A DNA stretch of 64,000 bases, from contig OZ023197.1 of the NCBI GenBank assembly GCA_963995505.1, positions 12,522,475 through 12,586,474 on the forward strand. Reading direction: 5' to 3'. How positions within the stretch are numbered: position 1 is the first letter of the stretch; every line of letters starts with the position of its first letter. Below the pieces are notes generated by a model. It had not been told where the DNA came from, ran no database searches, and worked only from the letters and a program-made list of their open reading frames with translations. Source of the stretch: Hypericum androsaemum. Lineage: Eukaryota > Streptophyta > Magnoliopsida > Malpighiales > Hypericaceae. A program made the translations under genes and the position numbers. Below, piece by piece: positions 40,101 through 50,820 of the stretch.

Positions 40101-42431
40101 CAACCGAAAGCCAAGTCTTCCCCCAAGAAGGGAGGTGGGTGACGCCACCATGGTCGAGGATCCATCTTCTTCCTCTGGAGCACATCTCAGTGTCGGGGCC
40201 TTCTCCAAGCATGCGGAGACAAATATAGCTGAAAGTTGTACAAAACATGTTGCTGTGCCCTTCTATGTGCAATCCCCATCCACCATCTTCGTTCTATAAT
40301 CACATACAAATCCAATTCAAAGAAATTATTAATCATTTGTCCACGATTTAATTCGTGAAATTCATGAAATAATTAGACAAAAAATTGGAGTCGGTGCTTA
40401 CCTGATGATTGTAGATGTAGCGGAAGATTTCTTTTCGATATTCGGAAGGGAACATAGTGTTAAGATGCCCGGTGATGTAGAAACAGAACACCTATTTACG
40501 TTTTTTAAAACACAAAATAATTAAATCAATTTAATACATTGCTATAATTTAATGACCTTTGTAACAAATAACATCTTATGATTAATTTCTAGTGACCAAC
40601 AGCCCAATTAACAGTGTGACCGGTGGACCGACAACCCGAATGCATTGCGACCCCGGGACTCTGAAGATTACTACTGTAATTATCCCGGAAAGACAATTGT
40701 ACTAGAAAGTTATTCATAATTACTGTCTGAAATAATATGACAATTTTCGACAAAAAAGTCGAAGTTAAATTACTTACAAAAGGAGGCAGGAAAAACAGAA
40801 CACCAGAATTCTCAGCTGGCCAGTGGCCGTCACTTGCTTGGAGAGCTGAGAAGAAATGTGCACATCTTCTTAAAGCAGCGGTGGTCTTTTCGCAGCTCAC
40901 TTCTTCTCCTTCCCCAATTTCTACTGCTGGTATTGGTTGTTCGAAGTTTTTTTCCCTCAAAACCTACACACACATATAACAAATTGGGAAAAGTCCACTT
41001 AAGTACCCTGTAGTATCGCGAAAAATCAAGTCAGTACCCTGTGGTTTAAAACGTATCAATTGAGTCAAACTTATTCCAATTAAAATCAATTAGAGGCCCG
41101 GGCAGCTGCCCGGAGCCTGCCCGTTTTGCCCGAACCTCAACCGGCCACGTGAAGTAGCCACATCAGATTTTTTTATGACGTGGCACCCACGTGTACCCTC
41201 CACCCCTCTTCTTCTTCCCCACTCTCTTCTTCTTCCCCTCTCTCTCTTCTTCCCCATTCCGAGGGCCCACTGGACCCGTCCGTCCACATGGACTCTATCC
41301 TCCCCGGCCTTCCCGAGGGTCCCACTGGACCCGTCAGTCCGTACACCTCCTCCTCCCCCGCCCCAACCACATTCTCCTCCTCCTCGTCCTTCTCGACGCC
41401 TCCTCTCTCCCTCCACACCGGAACCACCCACAACTGCTTCTTCTTCTCCAAAATGTCCTTCCTCCCCCTCTTCCTCACATACGCCCCTCCTAGTGAAGCC
41501 GAGAAGGGCACCCGAGAGGAGCCATTATCCGACCTGCCGCCGCCGAATTTCGGGTCCATGGGCCCGGACAGAACCTCGAGCTCCAGCGGTCCCGACAGGA
41601 AGTACCCCTCCCCGCTGCGTGGCCCCGGCTAGAGCGGCAACGCCGAGAACAACACCGTGCTCTCGGACCCTCCCCGACTGACCGCTCCCCCTCCCCCACC
41701 GGTGCCTTCATAGGCACCATAGACGGTCCTAGGAGTGAAGGTATTAGCGCTGAAAGCGGCCCTGGAGATAGCCTTGAACCCTGCCGAAGCCGGGGAAGAA
41801 GAGAGACGGGAAGAAGAAGAGAGTGGGGAAGAAAAAGAGGGGTAGAGGGTACATGTGGGCACCACGTCATCAGAAAAATCTGATGTGGCTGCTTCACGTG
41901 GCTGGTTAAGGTTCGGGCAAAACGGGCGGGCTCTGGGCAGCTGCCCGGGCCTCTAATTGATTTTAATTGGAATAAGTTTGACTCAATTGATACGTTTTAA
42001 ACCACAAGGTACTGACTTGATTTCTCGCGATACCACATGGTACTTAAGTAGACTTTTCCCTAACAAATTTAATCAAGAGGTCCCGAATTCGAACCCTTAA
42101 AAATGCAACGGTATTAAATATTTGTTGCGAGAGTTTTGCTATAGCATTCAAAAGTTCTACCTGACTCGAACTTAAATCAATCCGTTCATTAGATGTCTAG
42201 ATACCAGGTGATATAAAAAAATTACGATACCTGAAGTTGCCAGAGAAGGTCAGAACTGGGTTTGATCTTAAACCGGTTCCTTGTGAAATCTTCACGAGTT
42301 TCTTCAATCTGAGCTCGCTCCTCTGGAGTACCATCGTCGGGATCAAATTCCCATATCTGCCTCCCCACGAAATTATTTGTACTGAACAAGTAAGGATTAT
42401 TTCCACCCTCCGCAACCTTTAGCTTCCACAT
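28173..42431 (-). CDS. Oxidosqualene cyclase (triterpene synthase, friedelin synthase-like), 18 exons
   Basis: Cyclises 2,3-oxidosqualene to a triterpene skeleton at the endoplasmic reticulum. Exons: 42231-42431, 40778-40963, 40402-40491, 40105-40293, 39714-39798, 39432-39598, 38917-39108, 34426-34539, 34200-34319, 33777-33899, 33553-33651, 32889-32945, 32724-32770, 32486-32629, 32091-32268, 31502-31582, 31195-31278, 28173-28322. Total is 2,307 nt, 768 residues, in phase throughout; plant OSCs are about 757-770. Seen: start [10 protein letters not shown], several QW repeats (such as [15 protein letters not shown]), MWCYCR at 253-258, and active-site DCTAE with Asp482. The pocket Trp254 in MWCYCR is typical of beta-amyrin synthases. 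Leu480, two residues before Asp482, is Val in most OSCs and Leu in a described friedelin synthase (reported Leu482). The C-terminal WALAEYRK style fits the mixed-product/lupeol/friedelin clade. Product is inference. Three introns hold transposons, yet the coding sequence is intact. Confidence 0.95.
28369..28505. repeat. Dispersed repeat, copy 1 (OSC last intron)
   Basis: About 115 bp beginning TTAGAATCTCCATATC is matched by 31,045-31,160 in direct orientation. The two copies flank the gag-only copia element but lie outside its target duplication. A weaker relative occurs near 33,990-34,070. Confidence 0.7.
28555..28826 (+). repeat. 5' LTR, gag-only copia element
   Basis: It starts TGTTGAG and ends CTAACA. 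A TATATAAAGG promoter box is near 28,661. It is 272 bp, the same length as the partner LTR and with few mismatches, so this insertion is younger than the copia element at 20-26 kb. Confidence 0.9.
28854..30365 (+). pseudogene. gag-protease remnant of the non-autonomous copia element
   Basis: One frame runs from ATG 28,854 ([15 protein letters not shown]) with stops at 28,920, 29,808 and 30,363. Seen: a copia gag domain (UBN2-like), a zinc knuckle [13 protein letters not shown] with an incomplete last Cys near 29,523, and a protease-like [12 protein letters not shown] near 29,682. The sequence after 29,814 continues in the same frame and then loses recognisable domains. Integrase, reverse transcriptase and RNase H are absent. 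Confidence 0.85.
30730..31001 (+). repeat. 3' LTR, gag-only copia element
   Basis: A 272-bp partner of 28,555-28,826. Its last bases read CTAATA where the 5' LTR has CTAACA. It is followed by the CGTAC target duplication. Confidence 0.9.
31045..31160. repeat. Dispersed repeat, copy 2 (OSC last intron)
   Basis: Direct-repeat partner of 28,369-28,505, sharing GGTTGGTAGATTATCTACAC and the flanking sequence. Confidence 0.7.
34698..38480. mobile_element. Degenerate non-autonomous LTR element in OSC intron 7
   Basis: It lies between OSC exons 7 and 8 and enlarges that intron to 4.4 kb. A segment at 36,270-36,405 (GAGATCGGAGAACTC, then TTTTTGTACCTCAA) recurs at 38,330-38,475, suggesting two LTR ends, the second truncated. 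The left LTR (about 1.7 kb) starts TGTTGTGGG and contains many diverged GCGAGCTC/CGAGCCCAA motifs. The inside has no retrotransposon protein that I can recognise. Target duplications were not found, so the outer limits are approximate. Confidence 0.6.
40986..42060. mobile_element. Mutator-like element with long TIRs in OSC intron 1 (Pack-MULE candidate)
   Basis: The outer parts (40,986-41,235 and 41,815-42,060) are reverse complements of about 240 bp, beginning GGGAAAAGTC. The 9-bp direct repeat TAACAAATT flanks the element (40,977-40,985 and 42,061-42,069), as expected for Mutator-type transposition. The 580-bp centre is strikingly GC-rich compared with the intron and encodes no transposase. 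It may be a captured host gene fragment, not identified. Confidence 0.85.
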
Positions 42432-42702
42432 TTTCTAATTTTTTGATGAAAGACTACGGGGCAAGGGTCCTTAGGCTGTTTATTTACTCGTAAAGAGGGA
42501 GATAAGCGTTAAACACATCTATTATTGGACCTCAGATATATAGGGAATTCAAGATTGGCCAGAAACGATCAGTCTAGCGTTGTTTATGTCCCGCCCAATA
42601 ATTATTGTGAAGATGAGAAATTAAATATGTAGGACAATCTTCAATTATTGTGAAGATAAAGATGCTATCCTCGAAGAAGCTTCACTTGCAATTGTAGAGA
42701 AG
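42432..42702 (-). promoter_or_regulatory. Proximal 5' flank of the OSC gene
   Basis: About 270 bp separate the OSC ATG (42,431) from the next foldback element. Parts of this flank resemble the flank of the exon-1 copies downstream (for example ATATATAG-GAATTC-AGATTG near 42,536). No TATA box could be chosen with confidence. Confidence 0.4.
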
Positions 42703-44285
42703 GACAATTCCAAAAAGGGGTTTATTTCCCCGACAATTTCCTGAATGAGGTTGTCAGGGGATGTTTTCCTTGTCTGGGGTCGAGCCGGAAATCGCTTAGT
42801 GGGGAGCGTTTTTGCTTCGCACAAAACCGCTGCTCCGGCAGCATTTTCGAATGAAATCGCTCCAGCTGGAGCGTTTTCAGTCAAGCCGAGCTGTCCGTTG
42901 TGGCGGAGATATTCTCGGCTCGGCTGGCCAAAAACTGCTCCAGCGCGAGCATTTTTTTAAACCAAAAACCGCTCCGCCGAGAGCGTTTTCTTTTTTTACC
43001 AAAAATTGCTCCGCCGAGAGCTTTTTTTTATACCAAAAATTTCAGCAATTTAATTCCAATTGTCCCATTTAAACTAGACCCCGGTCTTAACCATTATACA
43101 ACTTGTTTATTAAAAATAAAGAGGAAGTAATGTTTATTAAAAATAATAATATTCACAACTTGTGGAATTCCCTTTGATAAGGTTGCAATGAAAAAGTACA
43201 TCTAAATAAAAAACTCTATCTTGAAGTTAATATGAACAACTAATTTCGTAATATAATACACCCGGCTAAATACAAAAAAAATCCACAAACTGGCCAAAAA
43301 CTGGTCCAGGCAGAGCGTTTTCAAGCTGGTCAAAAAAGCCAAAAAAAGTCGGCCAAAAAATTATTGCTACCGGAGGTAAGCTTACAATTTTATCCTCAAA
43401 ATTATATTTTTACCAGGGTTATTTCTGTAATTGAATAAAAAACCAATTAAACCCTACCTCCTCCTTCCTCTCTGCTGTTTGCCTCTCCTCTCCGCCTCCT
43501 TGAGTAAAATTTTTTTCCTCTCCTCTAATTTCCTCTCTTTTTAATTCCTACCAACACAGATCCAAGGTAGGCCGACCCGGACCACCGAAGACCCAAGGAA
43601 GCCCAATCCCCGACCACCGGAGACCCAAGGAATTTCCTTTATTTCCTCTCTCTCGATATTGCATGTTTCCGGTTTGACATCCCAGCTTTTTTTTGAACAA
43701 TAGAAACGCTCTATCGTATGTTGTCAATATTTTGCCAAGCTGGACTCGTTATTACAGATGTTAATTGCCCAATAACATATACTACCATATATACTATACA
43801 TGTAAAAGTTAGAAAATTAATGGAATCTGAGATTTATTACGACAAAAATTTAAGAGATTTATTGCAAGCTTACATGTATAATGGTTAAGACCGGGGTATG
43901 GTTTAAATGGGACAATTGAAATTAAATTGCTGGAATTTTTGGTTTAAAAAAAATGCTCCCGGCGGAGCAGTTTTTGGTAAAAAAAAGAAAACGCTCCCGG
44001 TGGAGCAGTTTTTGGTAAAAAAAAATGCTCACGTTGGAGCGGTTTTTGGCCAGCCGAGCCGAGAATATCTCCGCCACAACGGGCAGCTCGGCTTGACTGA
44101 AAACGCTCCAACTGGAGCGATTTCATTCGAAAACGCTGCCGAAGCAGCGATTTCGTGCGAAGCAAAAATGCTCCCCGCTGAGCAATTTCTGGCTCGACCC
44201 CAGACAAGGAAAATATTCCCTGACAATCCCATTCTGGGAATTATCAGGGAAATAAATCCCATTTTGGAAAATTACTCCACAAGAG
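42703..44285. mobile_element. Foldback element of about 1.6 kb upstream of the OSC
   Basis: Arms of about 380 bp (42,703-43,085 and 43,885-44,285) are reverse complements around an 800-bp AT-rich centre. The arm ends carry CCAAAA-GGG-TTATTTCCC. Each arm holds many short motifs such as GCTCCAGCTGGAGC and GCTCCGCCGAGAGCG followed by TTTTT. No transposase is seen and target duplications are unclear. Apparent open frames in the arms (for example 43,907-44,350) are mirror images of each other and probably not genes. Confidence 0.75.
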
Positions 44286-44850
44286 CCGTCATTTTTTTCT
44301 CGATTCCTGCGCCGAAGAGAGAGACCGAGTGGATGAGAAGAATAAAATAGACGGTGGGCTCCAATTGGTCATTTACCGGGGATATAATTTCCCTTCTTCT
44401 GCTGGACCACGGGCGGTAGCGATGGATAAAGGCCCTGGCTATTCGGCCAAACAGATTAGGAGTACCGGATAGCAGATTATGAACATATAGTAGATAATAG
44501 ATCGAAGAATGTATTTGGTAAAATTTACTAATAGATAGCAGATTATATATTTTTTGTTAAATTAATTATTAATTTATAAATTAAGGCTAAATAAAATAAT
44601 CTAAATTATTTATTTAAATTAAAATAGTGATAATTTAATATATTACTTATTTATATTTCTAAATAAATATTTTGATAAAGAACAAATGATTAACTTATTG
44701 AATATAATAGTTTCTTACATTTGGTAGGAGATAGGAATAATAATATCGAGAATACCAATACTATGTCATTTATTATAGTAGATAATTTAATATTTATTAC
44801 AACATCTTAAAAAAAATACTGCATTATCATTTATTCTTATTCTAATTATA
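44286..44850. other. AT-rich interval without a gene
   Basis: No coding region is seen. The sequence from about 44,500 is very AT-rich. Confidence 0.5.
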
Positions 44851-44907
44851 ATATAGTCAAAATTATATTAGTATACCTTGTGACACTAATATATCCATAT
44901 GAAATGA

Positions 44908-45110
44908 TACTAATATAGCATGCGAAGGTCAGAACTAGGGTTGATGTTAAACCGGTTCCTGGTGAAATTTTCACGAGCTTCTTCAACTTGAGCTCGCTCC
45001 TCTGGAGTGTCATCGTCGGCATCAAATTCCCATATCTGCCTCCCTACGTAATTATTTGTACTAAACAAGAAAGGATTATTTCCACCTTCTGCAATCTTTA
45101 GCTTCCACAT
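44908..45110 (-). pseudogene. OSC exon 1 copy E1
   Basis: An intact 66-codon frame (MWKLKIAEGGNNPFLF, then [11 protein letters not shown]) matches exon 1 of the OSC at 42,231-42,431. It breaks off five or so codons before the normal exon end (SSDL, then RMLY and a stop). No exon 2 is near. A gene fragment, not a working cyclase. Confidence 0.9.
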
Positions 45111-46170
45111 TTTTTACTGCGGCCCCTCTTCGCTAATTTATTTATTTGTGAATGTAAGAAATTAATTGAACTTAAAATCTCCAATACGAAGGGACACCTA
45201 TCATGTGTAATTTTATTTAGATATATAGTGAATTCGAGATTGCGCAGAAATGTTCGTCTAAAGTTGTTGTGAAGATTGTTTCTAAATGACCCCGATCCTA
45301 TATTGATTGGGAAGTTAAATTTTTTGTAATAGGACTTTGGCCTACTCTAACTCTTTTACTTTTGTGTTTAATTTTCGTTTATTCCTTGGAATATCAACCT
45401 CGTTGCGGATTGGCTAAGTTGGGAGTGTCGAATTGGTTCTCTTCATCTCGCTTGGTTTACTTTGCATCTGCCTCAACTGATGCACTTCTATTCACAGATT
45501 TTTCTATTTGATATATAAATAATGCTGACTTTTCCCCTAAAAAAGTAGTTGTAAAGATAAGAAATCAATTATGTTGCTCCAACAACTTTATTTAATATTC
45601 CACCAATAAAAAACAACTTCATTTAATATGTTGAATAATTTCCAAATTTGGTGTCGGCAACTTGCATGGGAAAATAATGGATCTGGTTTACTTGGAAATG
45701 TGATGATAATGTTATATTTTCTTTATGTTTAGATAGATATGTAGTTATAATTTCTTTATTTTCTATAATATCTTGCGGTCTCATTTGAGCACTATCAATC
45801 CTTGTTTAGTGGGTAACTGTTTTAATATAATTTTTTACATTCGTAAAATCTGAATTTTACGAATTTAAATTTCTCTTATTGGATCCTCTCACATATCATT
45901 TTCTAAACGGTTACATTTAAGTTTTGCTTCCTGTATTACGATAAGGAGATGTTGAGAGAGATGACTTTTCAATATGATAAGGTTGATTCTCCAGGTATGT
46001 AATTAAGCTTTTCTTCAGTTATTTGCTTACTTTAAGCACGTGCAGATCCTGTGAACCTATATGTAACTGGTATATTATAAATAAAGTTACATTTTACCTC
46101 TCAAAAAATAGAAAGAATCTTTTTTTTGTTTCAAAGTTAAATATCGAGAGAGTTTGTTATTTGATATACG

Positions 46171-46902
46171 TAGGGATGGCAATGGGTAGGGTAGGGTAGG
46201 GTAGGGTATTGATAAGACCCTACCCATACCCTAATTTTTTTGGATGGACCCATACCCTACCCTCGACCCTACAAATTTTTTATTGTTAGATTCATACCCT
46301 ACCCTCCTGGAGACCCAGGGTCTACAGGGTTTGCAGGGTCCGACCTTGTAACGTTCTGCATTTTGATAATTTTTAATCAAAATTTAATTTTTATATAAAA
46401 TTTAAATAAATTCAAGACATCTACTACGTTACACATCAATATTCAATAAAAAATTGATGAAACATCAAATTTTGCAATTTAATTTCAATAGTCCAAGGTT
46501 TTTTTTAGAGTTTGAAGTACATAAACAATTCAACAAAAGAAAAATATAGCATGTCAGCTTCTAATGATCCATCATTCACAACATCTTCTAAGCTAGTTGC
46601 AGAATAACATAATAAATTTGTTAAAGTTAACCGTAAAGTATATTATATATATTATCAATACGGTCTAACAAGGGTCTAACTAGAGTCTAATTAGGGTAGA
46701 GTCTAAAATATGGGAAAAATGTAAGGGTAGGGTCCGACCCACAGGGTCTAGCTATAGATTCATACCCTACCCTAGACCCTACCTCTAAACATAAACCCAT
46801 ATCCATACCCTACCCTAGACCCAGTCAAAGTCAACATACCCTAGACCCGTAGGGTAAGGGTAGGGTCCGACCCTCAGGGTATGGGTATTTCTGTCATCCC
46901 TA
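46171..46902. mobile_element. Non-autonomous hAT element
   Basis: The 732-bp element starts TAGGGATGGCAATGGG; its reversed end is TAGGGATGACAG. The 8-bp target duplication GATATACG flanks it (46,163-46,170 and 46,903-46,910). The ends contain GGGTAGGGTAGGG runs. Unit 2 shows the empty site. No transposase is present. Confidence 0.92.
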
Positions 46903-47385
46903 GATATACGCATGGAGAGGGCTCAGGTCAGGTTTGGACTAGGCCCATCATCACCATTCAGACTACACAAAAAGATTCACGTGTCACAATGACAAATTTA
47001 TAATATTGAATATTACACAAGAACAATTTTGGAACACATTTTTCGTCATGCTCGACAATAATGGTATGACTATTTGAAATGATATTGATATGATTATGTA
47101 AAATGATACCCGTATATTAAGTGACACTAATGTACTTATGTGAAGTTATTGTATATATTTATATATTAAATTGTATTTTGTCTTATAGTCTATTTTGCCA
47201 TTTTGTCATCTAGCTTGGTACCAAATTGGAAAGAGTAGATTTGTTTCAATCTCACATTGATTAGATTTGAAGCTTGAGCATGTTAGATAGGTTATAAATA
47301 AGTGAGTCTTTTGATATACTAATAAAGCTCATTTGGACTTCCATTCTTTATGGAAGAAACTAATAAAAACTTCATTAGTTCAAAT

Positions 47386-47388
<3 letters not shown>

Positions 47389-47440
<52 letters not shown>
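47389..47440. repeat. (TA)n microsatellite, unit 1
   Basis: About 52 bp of alternating TA between a conserved TTCAAATCT and a GAAAG-rich run. Confidence 0.95.
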
Positions 47441-47443
<3 letters not shown>

Positions 47444-47586
47444 AAAGAAAGAAAAGAAAGAAAGAAATAATATAAAAATAAAGAGAGGGAAGAATCGGGG
47501 TTAGATAGGAGCAGAACTAGTCCCTCCAAAAATAGTCAAAATTATATTAGTATATCTTGTGACACTAATATATCCATATGAAATGA

Positions 47587-47789
47587 TACTAATATAGCAT
47601 GTGAAGGTCAGAACTAGATTTGATCTTAAACCGGTTCCTGGTGAAATTTTCACGAGCTTCTTCAACTTGAGCTCGCTCCTCTGGAGTGTCATCGTCGGAA
47701 TCAAATTCCCATATCTGCCTCCCTACGTAATTATTTGTACTAAACAAGAAAGGATTATTTCCACCTTCTGCAATCTTTAGCTTCAACAT
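47587..47789 (-). pseudogene. OSC exon 1 copy E2
   Basis: A 66-codon frame nearly identical to E1, starting MLKLKIAEGG and ending SSDLHMLY. The break point is the same as in E1. Confidence 0.9.
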
Positions 47790-49322
47790 TTTTTACTGCG
47801 GCCCCTCTTCGCTAATTTATTTATTTGTGAATGTAAGAAATTAATTGAACTTAAAATCTCCAATACGAAGGGACACCTATCATGTGTAATTTTATTTAGA
47901 TATATAGTGAATTCGAGATTGCGCAGAAATGTTCGTCTAAAGTTGTTGTGAAGATTGTTTCTAAATGACCCCGATCCTATATTGATTGGGAAGTTAAATT
48001 TTTTGTAATAGGACTTAGGCCTACTCTAACCCTTTTATTTTTGTGTTTAATTTTCGTTTATTCCTTGGAATATCAACCTCGTTGCGGATTGGCTAAGTCG
48101 GGAGTGTCGAATTGGTTCTCTTCATCTGGCTTGGTTTACTTTGCATCTGCCTCAACTGATGCACTTCTATTCACAGATTTTCCTATTTGATATATAAATA
48201 ATGCTGACTTTTCCCCTAAAAAAGTTGTTGTAAAGATAAGAAATTAATTATGTTGCTCCGACAACTTTATTTAATATTTCACCAATAAAAACAACTTCAT
48301 TTAATATGTTGAATAATTTCCAAATTTGGTGTCGGCAACTTGCATGGGAAAATAATGGTCTTGGTTTACTTGGAAATGTGATGATAATGTTATATTTTCT
48401 TTATGTTTAGATAGATATGTAGTTATAATTTCTTTGTTTTCTATAATATCTTGCAGTCTCATTTGAGCACTATCAATCCTTATTTAATGGGTAACCGTTT
48501 TAATATAATTTTTTATATTCGTAAAATCTGAATTTTACGAATTTAAATTTCTCTTATTGGATCCTCTCACATATCATTTTCTAAACGGTTACATTTAAGT
48601 TTTGCTTTCTGTATTACGATAAAGAGATGTTGAGAGAGATGACTTTTCAATATGATAAGGTTGATTCTTGAGGGATGTAATTAAGCTTTTCTTCCGTTAT
48701 TTGCTTACTTTAAGCACGTGCAGATCCTGTGAACCTATATGTAACTGGTATATTATAAATAAAGTTACATTTTACCTCTCAAAAAATAGAAAGAATCTTT
48801 TTTTGTTTCAAAGTTAAATATCGAGAGAGTTTATTATTTGATATACGCATGGAGAGGGCTCAGTTCAGGTTTGGACTAGGCCCATCATGACAATTCAGAC
48901 TACACAAAAAGATTCACGTGTCACAATGACAAATTTATAATATTGAATATTACACAAGAACAATTTTGGAACACATTTTTCGTCATGCTCGACAATAATG
49001 GTATGACTATTTGAAATGATATTGATATGATTATGTAAAATGATACCCGTATACCAAGTGACACTAATATACCTATGTGAAGTTATTGTATATATTTATA
49101 TATTAAATTGTATTTTGTCATATAGCCTATTTTTCCATTTTGTCATCTAGCTTGGTACCACATTGGAAAGAGTAGATTTATTTCAATCTCACATTGATTA
49201 GATTTGAAGTTTGAGCATGTTAGATAGGTTATAAATAAGTGAGTCTTTTGATATACTAATAAAGCTCATTTGGACTTCCATTCTTTATGGAAGAAACTAA
49301 TAAAAGCTTCATTAGTTCAAAT

Positions 49323-49324
<2 letters not shown>

Positions 49325-49374
<50 letters not shown>
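49325..49374. repeat. (TA)n microsatellite, unit 2
   Basis: About 50 bp of alternating TA at the same place within repeat unit 2. Confidence 0.95.
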
Positions 49375-49375
<1 letters not shown>

Positions 49376-49460
49376 CATATATATTAGAAAGAAAGAAATA
49401 ATATAAAAATAAAGAGAGGGAAGAGTTGGGGTTAGATAAGAGCAGAACTCGTCCCTCCAA

Positions 49461-50030
49461 AAATAGTCGAAACTTTTTAAACAGAAAGTGCCTCTTCGTG
49501 AGTTACCGCCATTGGGTTTAACGACACATTGCTGAGACGACCCTTGGGTGCAACGACAAATACCTTTACAAAGGCACATTCTTTGAGAAAAGCTGCACTG
49601 GCACATAGTGTAGTGGCTCTTTCCTAGGGAAAGTTGTGAATGTTGGAGACAACGACTCTTTTTCGAGAAAGGTTGCAAAAATGTGTTGTAACTCTTGATT
49701 ATCTATATATACTCGAATGAATTAAAGAGCCGAATACAGAAATTGAATTCCTTTTTCTGCAACTTCTTTTTTCTTTCAAAATACATTCGAGTCTGTCAAA
49801 ATTGCGAGTTCTTGCTTCATGAAATTCGTAGGAGTGTAGCTTAGGCATTTCTAAGACACATAGACTTTGTATCCTGAAAGGTTAATTCTTTGAGACCATT
49901 TACACCATAGTAGAAAGAATTAGTACTTTTAAAAAATATCATTTTTTGGTGTGTCCAGCATATATTTTTTTTAACTCCATTACGCACAAATATACAACAA
50001 AAGTGACACTTGTATGCCCATGTTAAGTTA
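49461..50030. other. Unassigned interval between repeat units 2 and 3
   Basis: No domain is recognised. The sequence is more balanced in base composition than its surroundings and may be part of another repeat; nothing firmer can be said. Confidence 0.35.
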
Positions 50031-50061
50031 TATTAGCATACCATGTGATACTAGTTTAGCC

Positions 50062-50252
50062 ATGTGAAGGTCAGAATTGGGTTTGATCTTAAACCGGTTC
50101 CCGATAAAATTTTCACGAGCTTCTTCAACCTGACCTCGCTACTCTGGAATGCCATCGTCGTCATCAAATTCCCATATCTGCCACCCTACGTAATTATTTG
50201 TACTAAACAAGTAAGGGTTATTTCCACCTTCTGCAATCTTTGGCTTCCACAT
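50062..50252 (-). pseudogene. OSC exon 1 copy E3, degenerate
   Basis: The nucleotide match to exon 1 is clear (for example AGGTCAGAATTGGGTTTGAT on the plus strand), but the frame is broken, including a changed codon region near 50,137. It ends at the same truncation point as E1 and E2. Confidence 0.85.
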
Positions 50253-50820
50253 TTTCTACTACGACCCCTCTTCACTAATTTATTTATTTGTGAATGTAAG
50301 ATATTAATTTAACTTGAAATTTCCAATACGAAGGAACACCTATTATGTGTAATTTTATTTATATATATAGTGAATTCGAGATTGCTCTGAAATGTTAGTC
50401 TAAAGTTGTTGGGAAGATTGTTTCTAAACGATCTAGGAAATTGAATTTCTTGTAATAAGGTTTAGGCGTACTATAGCTTTTTGTTCAATTTTCGTTTGTT
50501 CCTTGGACTATCAACCTCGTTAGCGTATTGGCCAAGTCGGGAGTGTCGAATTGGTTCTCTTCATCCAGCTTGGTTTACTTTGCATCTCACATATCATTCT
50601 TTCTCGTATGGTATTACGATAAGGAGCAATAGTTGATGTTTAGAGAGATGACTTTTCAATATGATAAGGTTGATTCTCCCGGGTTGTATTTAAGTTTTTC
50701 TTCCTGTAGATACTTAAGCATGTGCACATCCTGGAAATCTCTATGTAACTGGTATATTATTAATAAAGATACATTTACCTCTTAAGAACTAGAAAGAATC
50801 TTTTTTGTTTGTTTCAGAGT

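Larger units (their letters stand above)
44850..47530. repeat. Exon-1 repeat unit 1
   Basis: The unit order on the plus strand is an AT-rich lead (ACACTAATATATCCATATG), an OSC exon-1 copy, a 5' flank, a LINE 3' tail, an A-rich region and a (TA)n tract. The same order recurs from 47,530 (unit 2), 50,030, 52,770 and, in pieces, from 54,640 and 56,850. Unit 1 also carries an hAT insertion at 46,171-46,902. Without it, units 1 and 2 are both about 1.9 kb. Confidence 0.85.
47531..49460. repeat. Exon-1 repeat unit 2
   Basis: A near-copy of unit 1 without the hAT insertion. Near 48,839 it reads GATATACGCATGG, the empty form of the hAT insertion site. Confidence 0.85.

Noticed and set aside
41173..41897. 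Overlapping open frames of 100-168 codons in OSC intron 1
   Set aside because: They lie in the GC-rich centre and arms of the Mutator-like element on both strands. Stop codons are rare there because of composition; no domain is seen.
43907..44350. 147-codon open frame upstream of the OSC
   Set aside because: The same reading exists in mirror form in the other arm of the foldback element; this is repeat structure and not evidence for a gene.
46171..46260. Interstitial telomere repeat
   Set aside because: The GGGTAGGGTAGGG run lacks the plant TTTAGGG unit and belongs to the end of an hAT element with an 8-bp target duplication.
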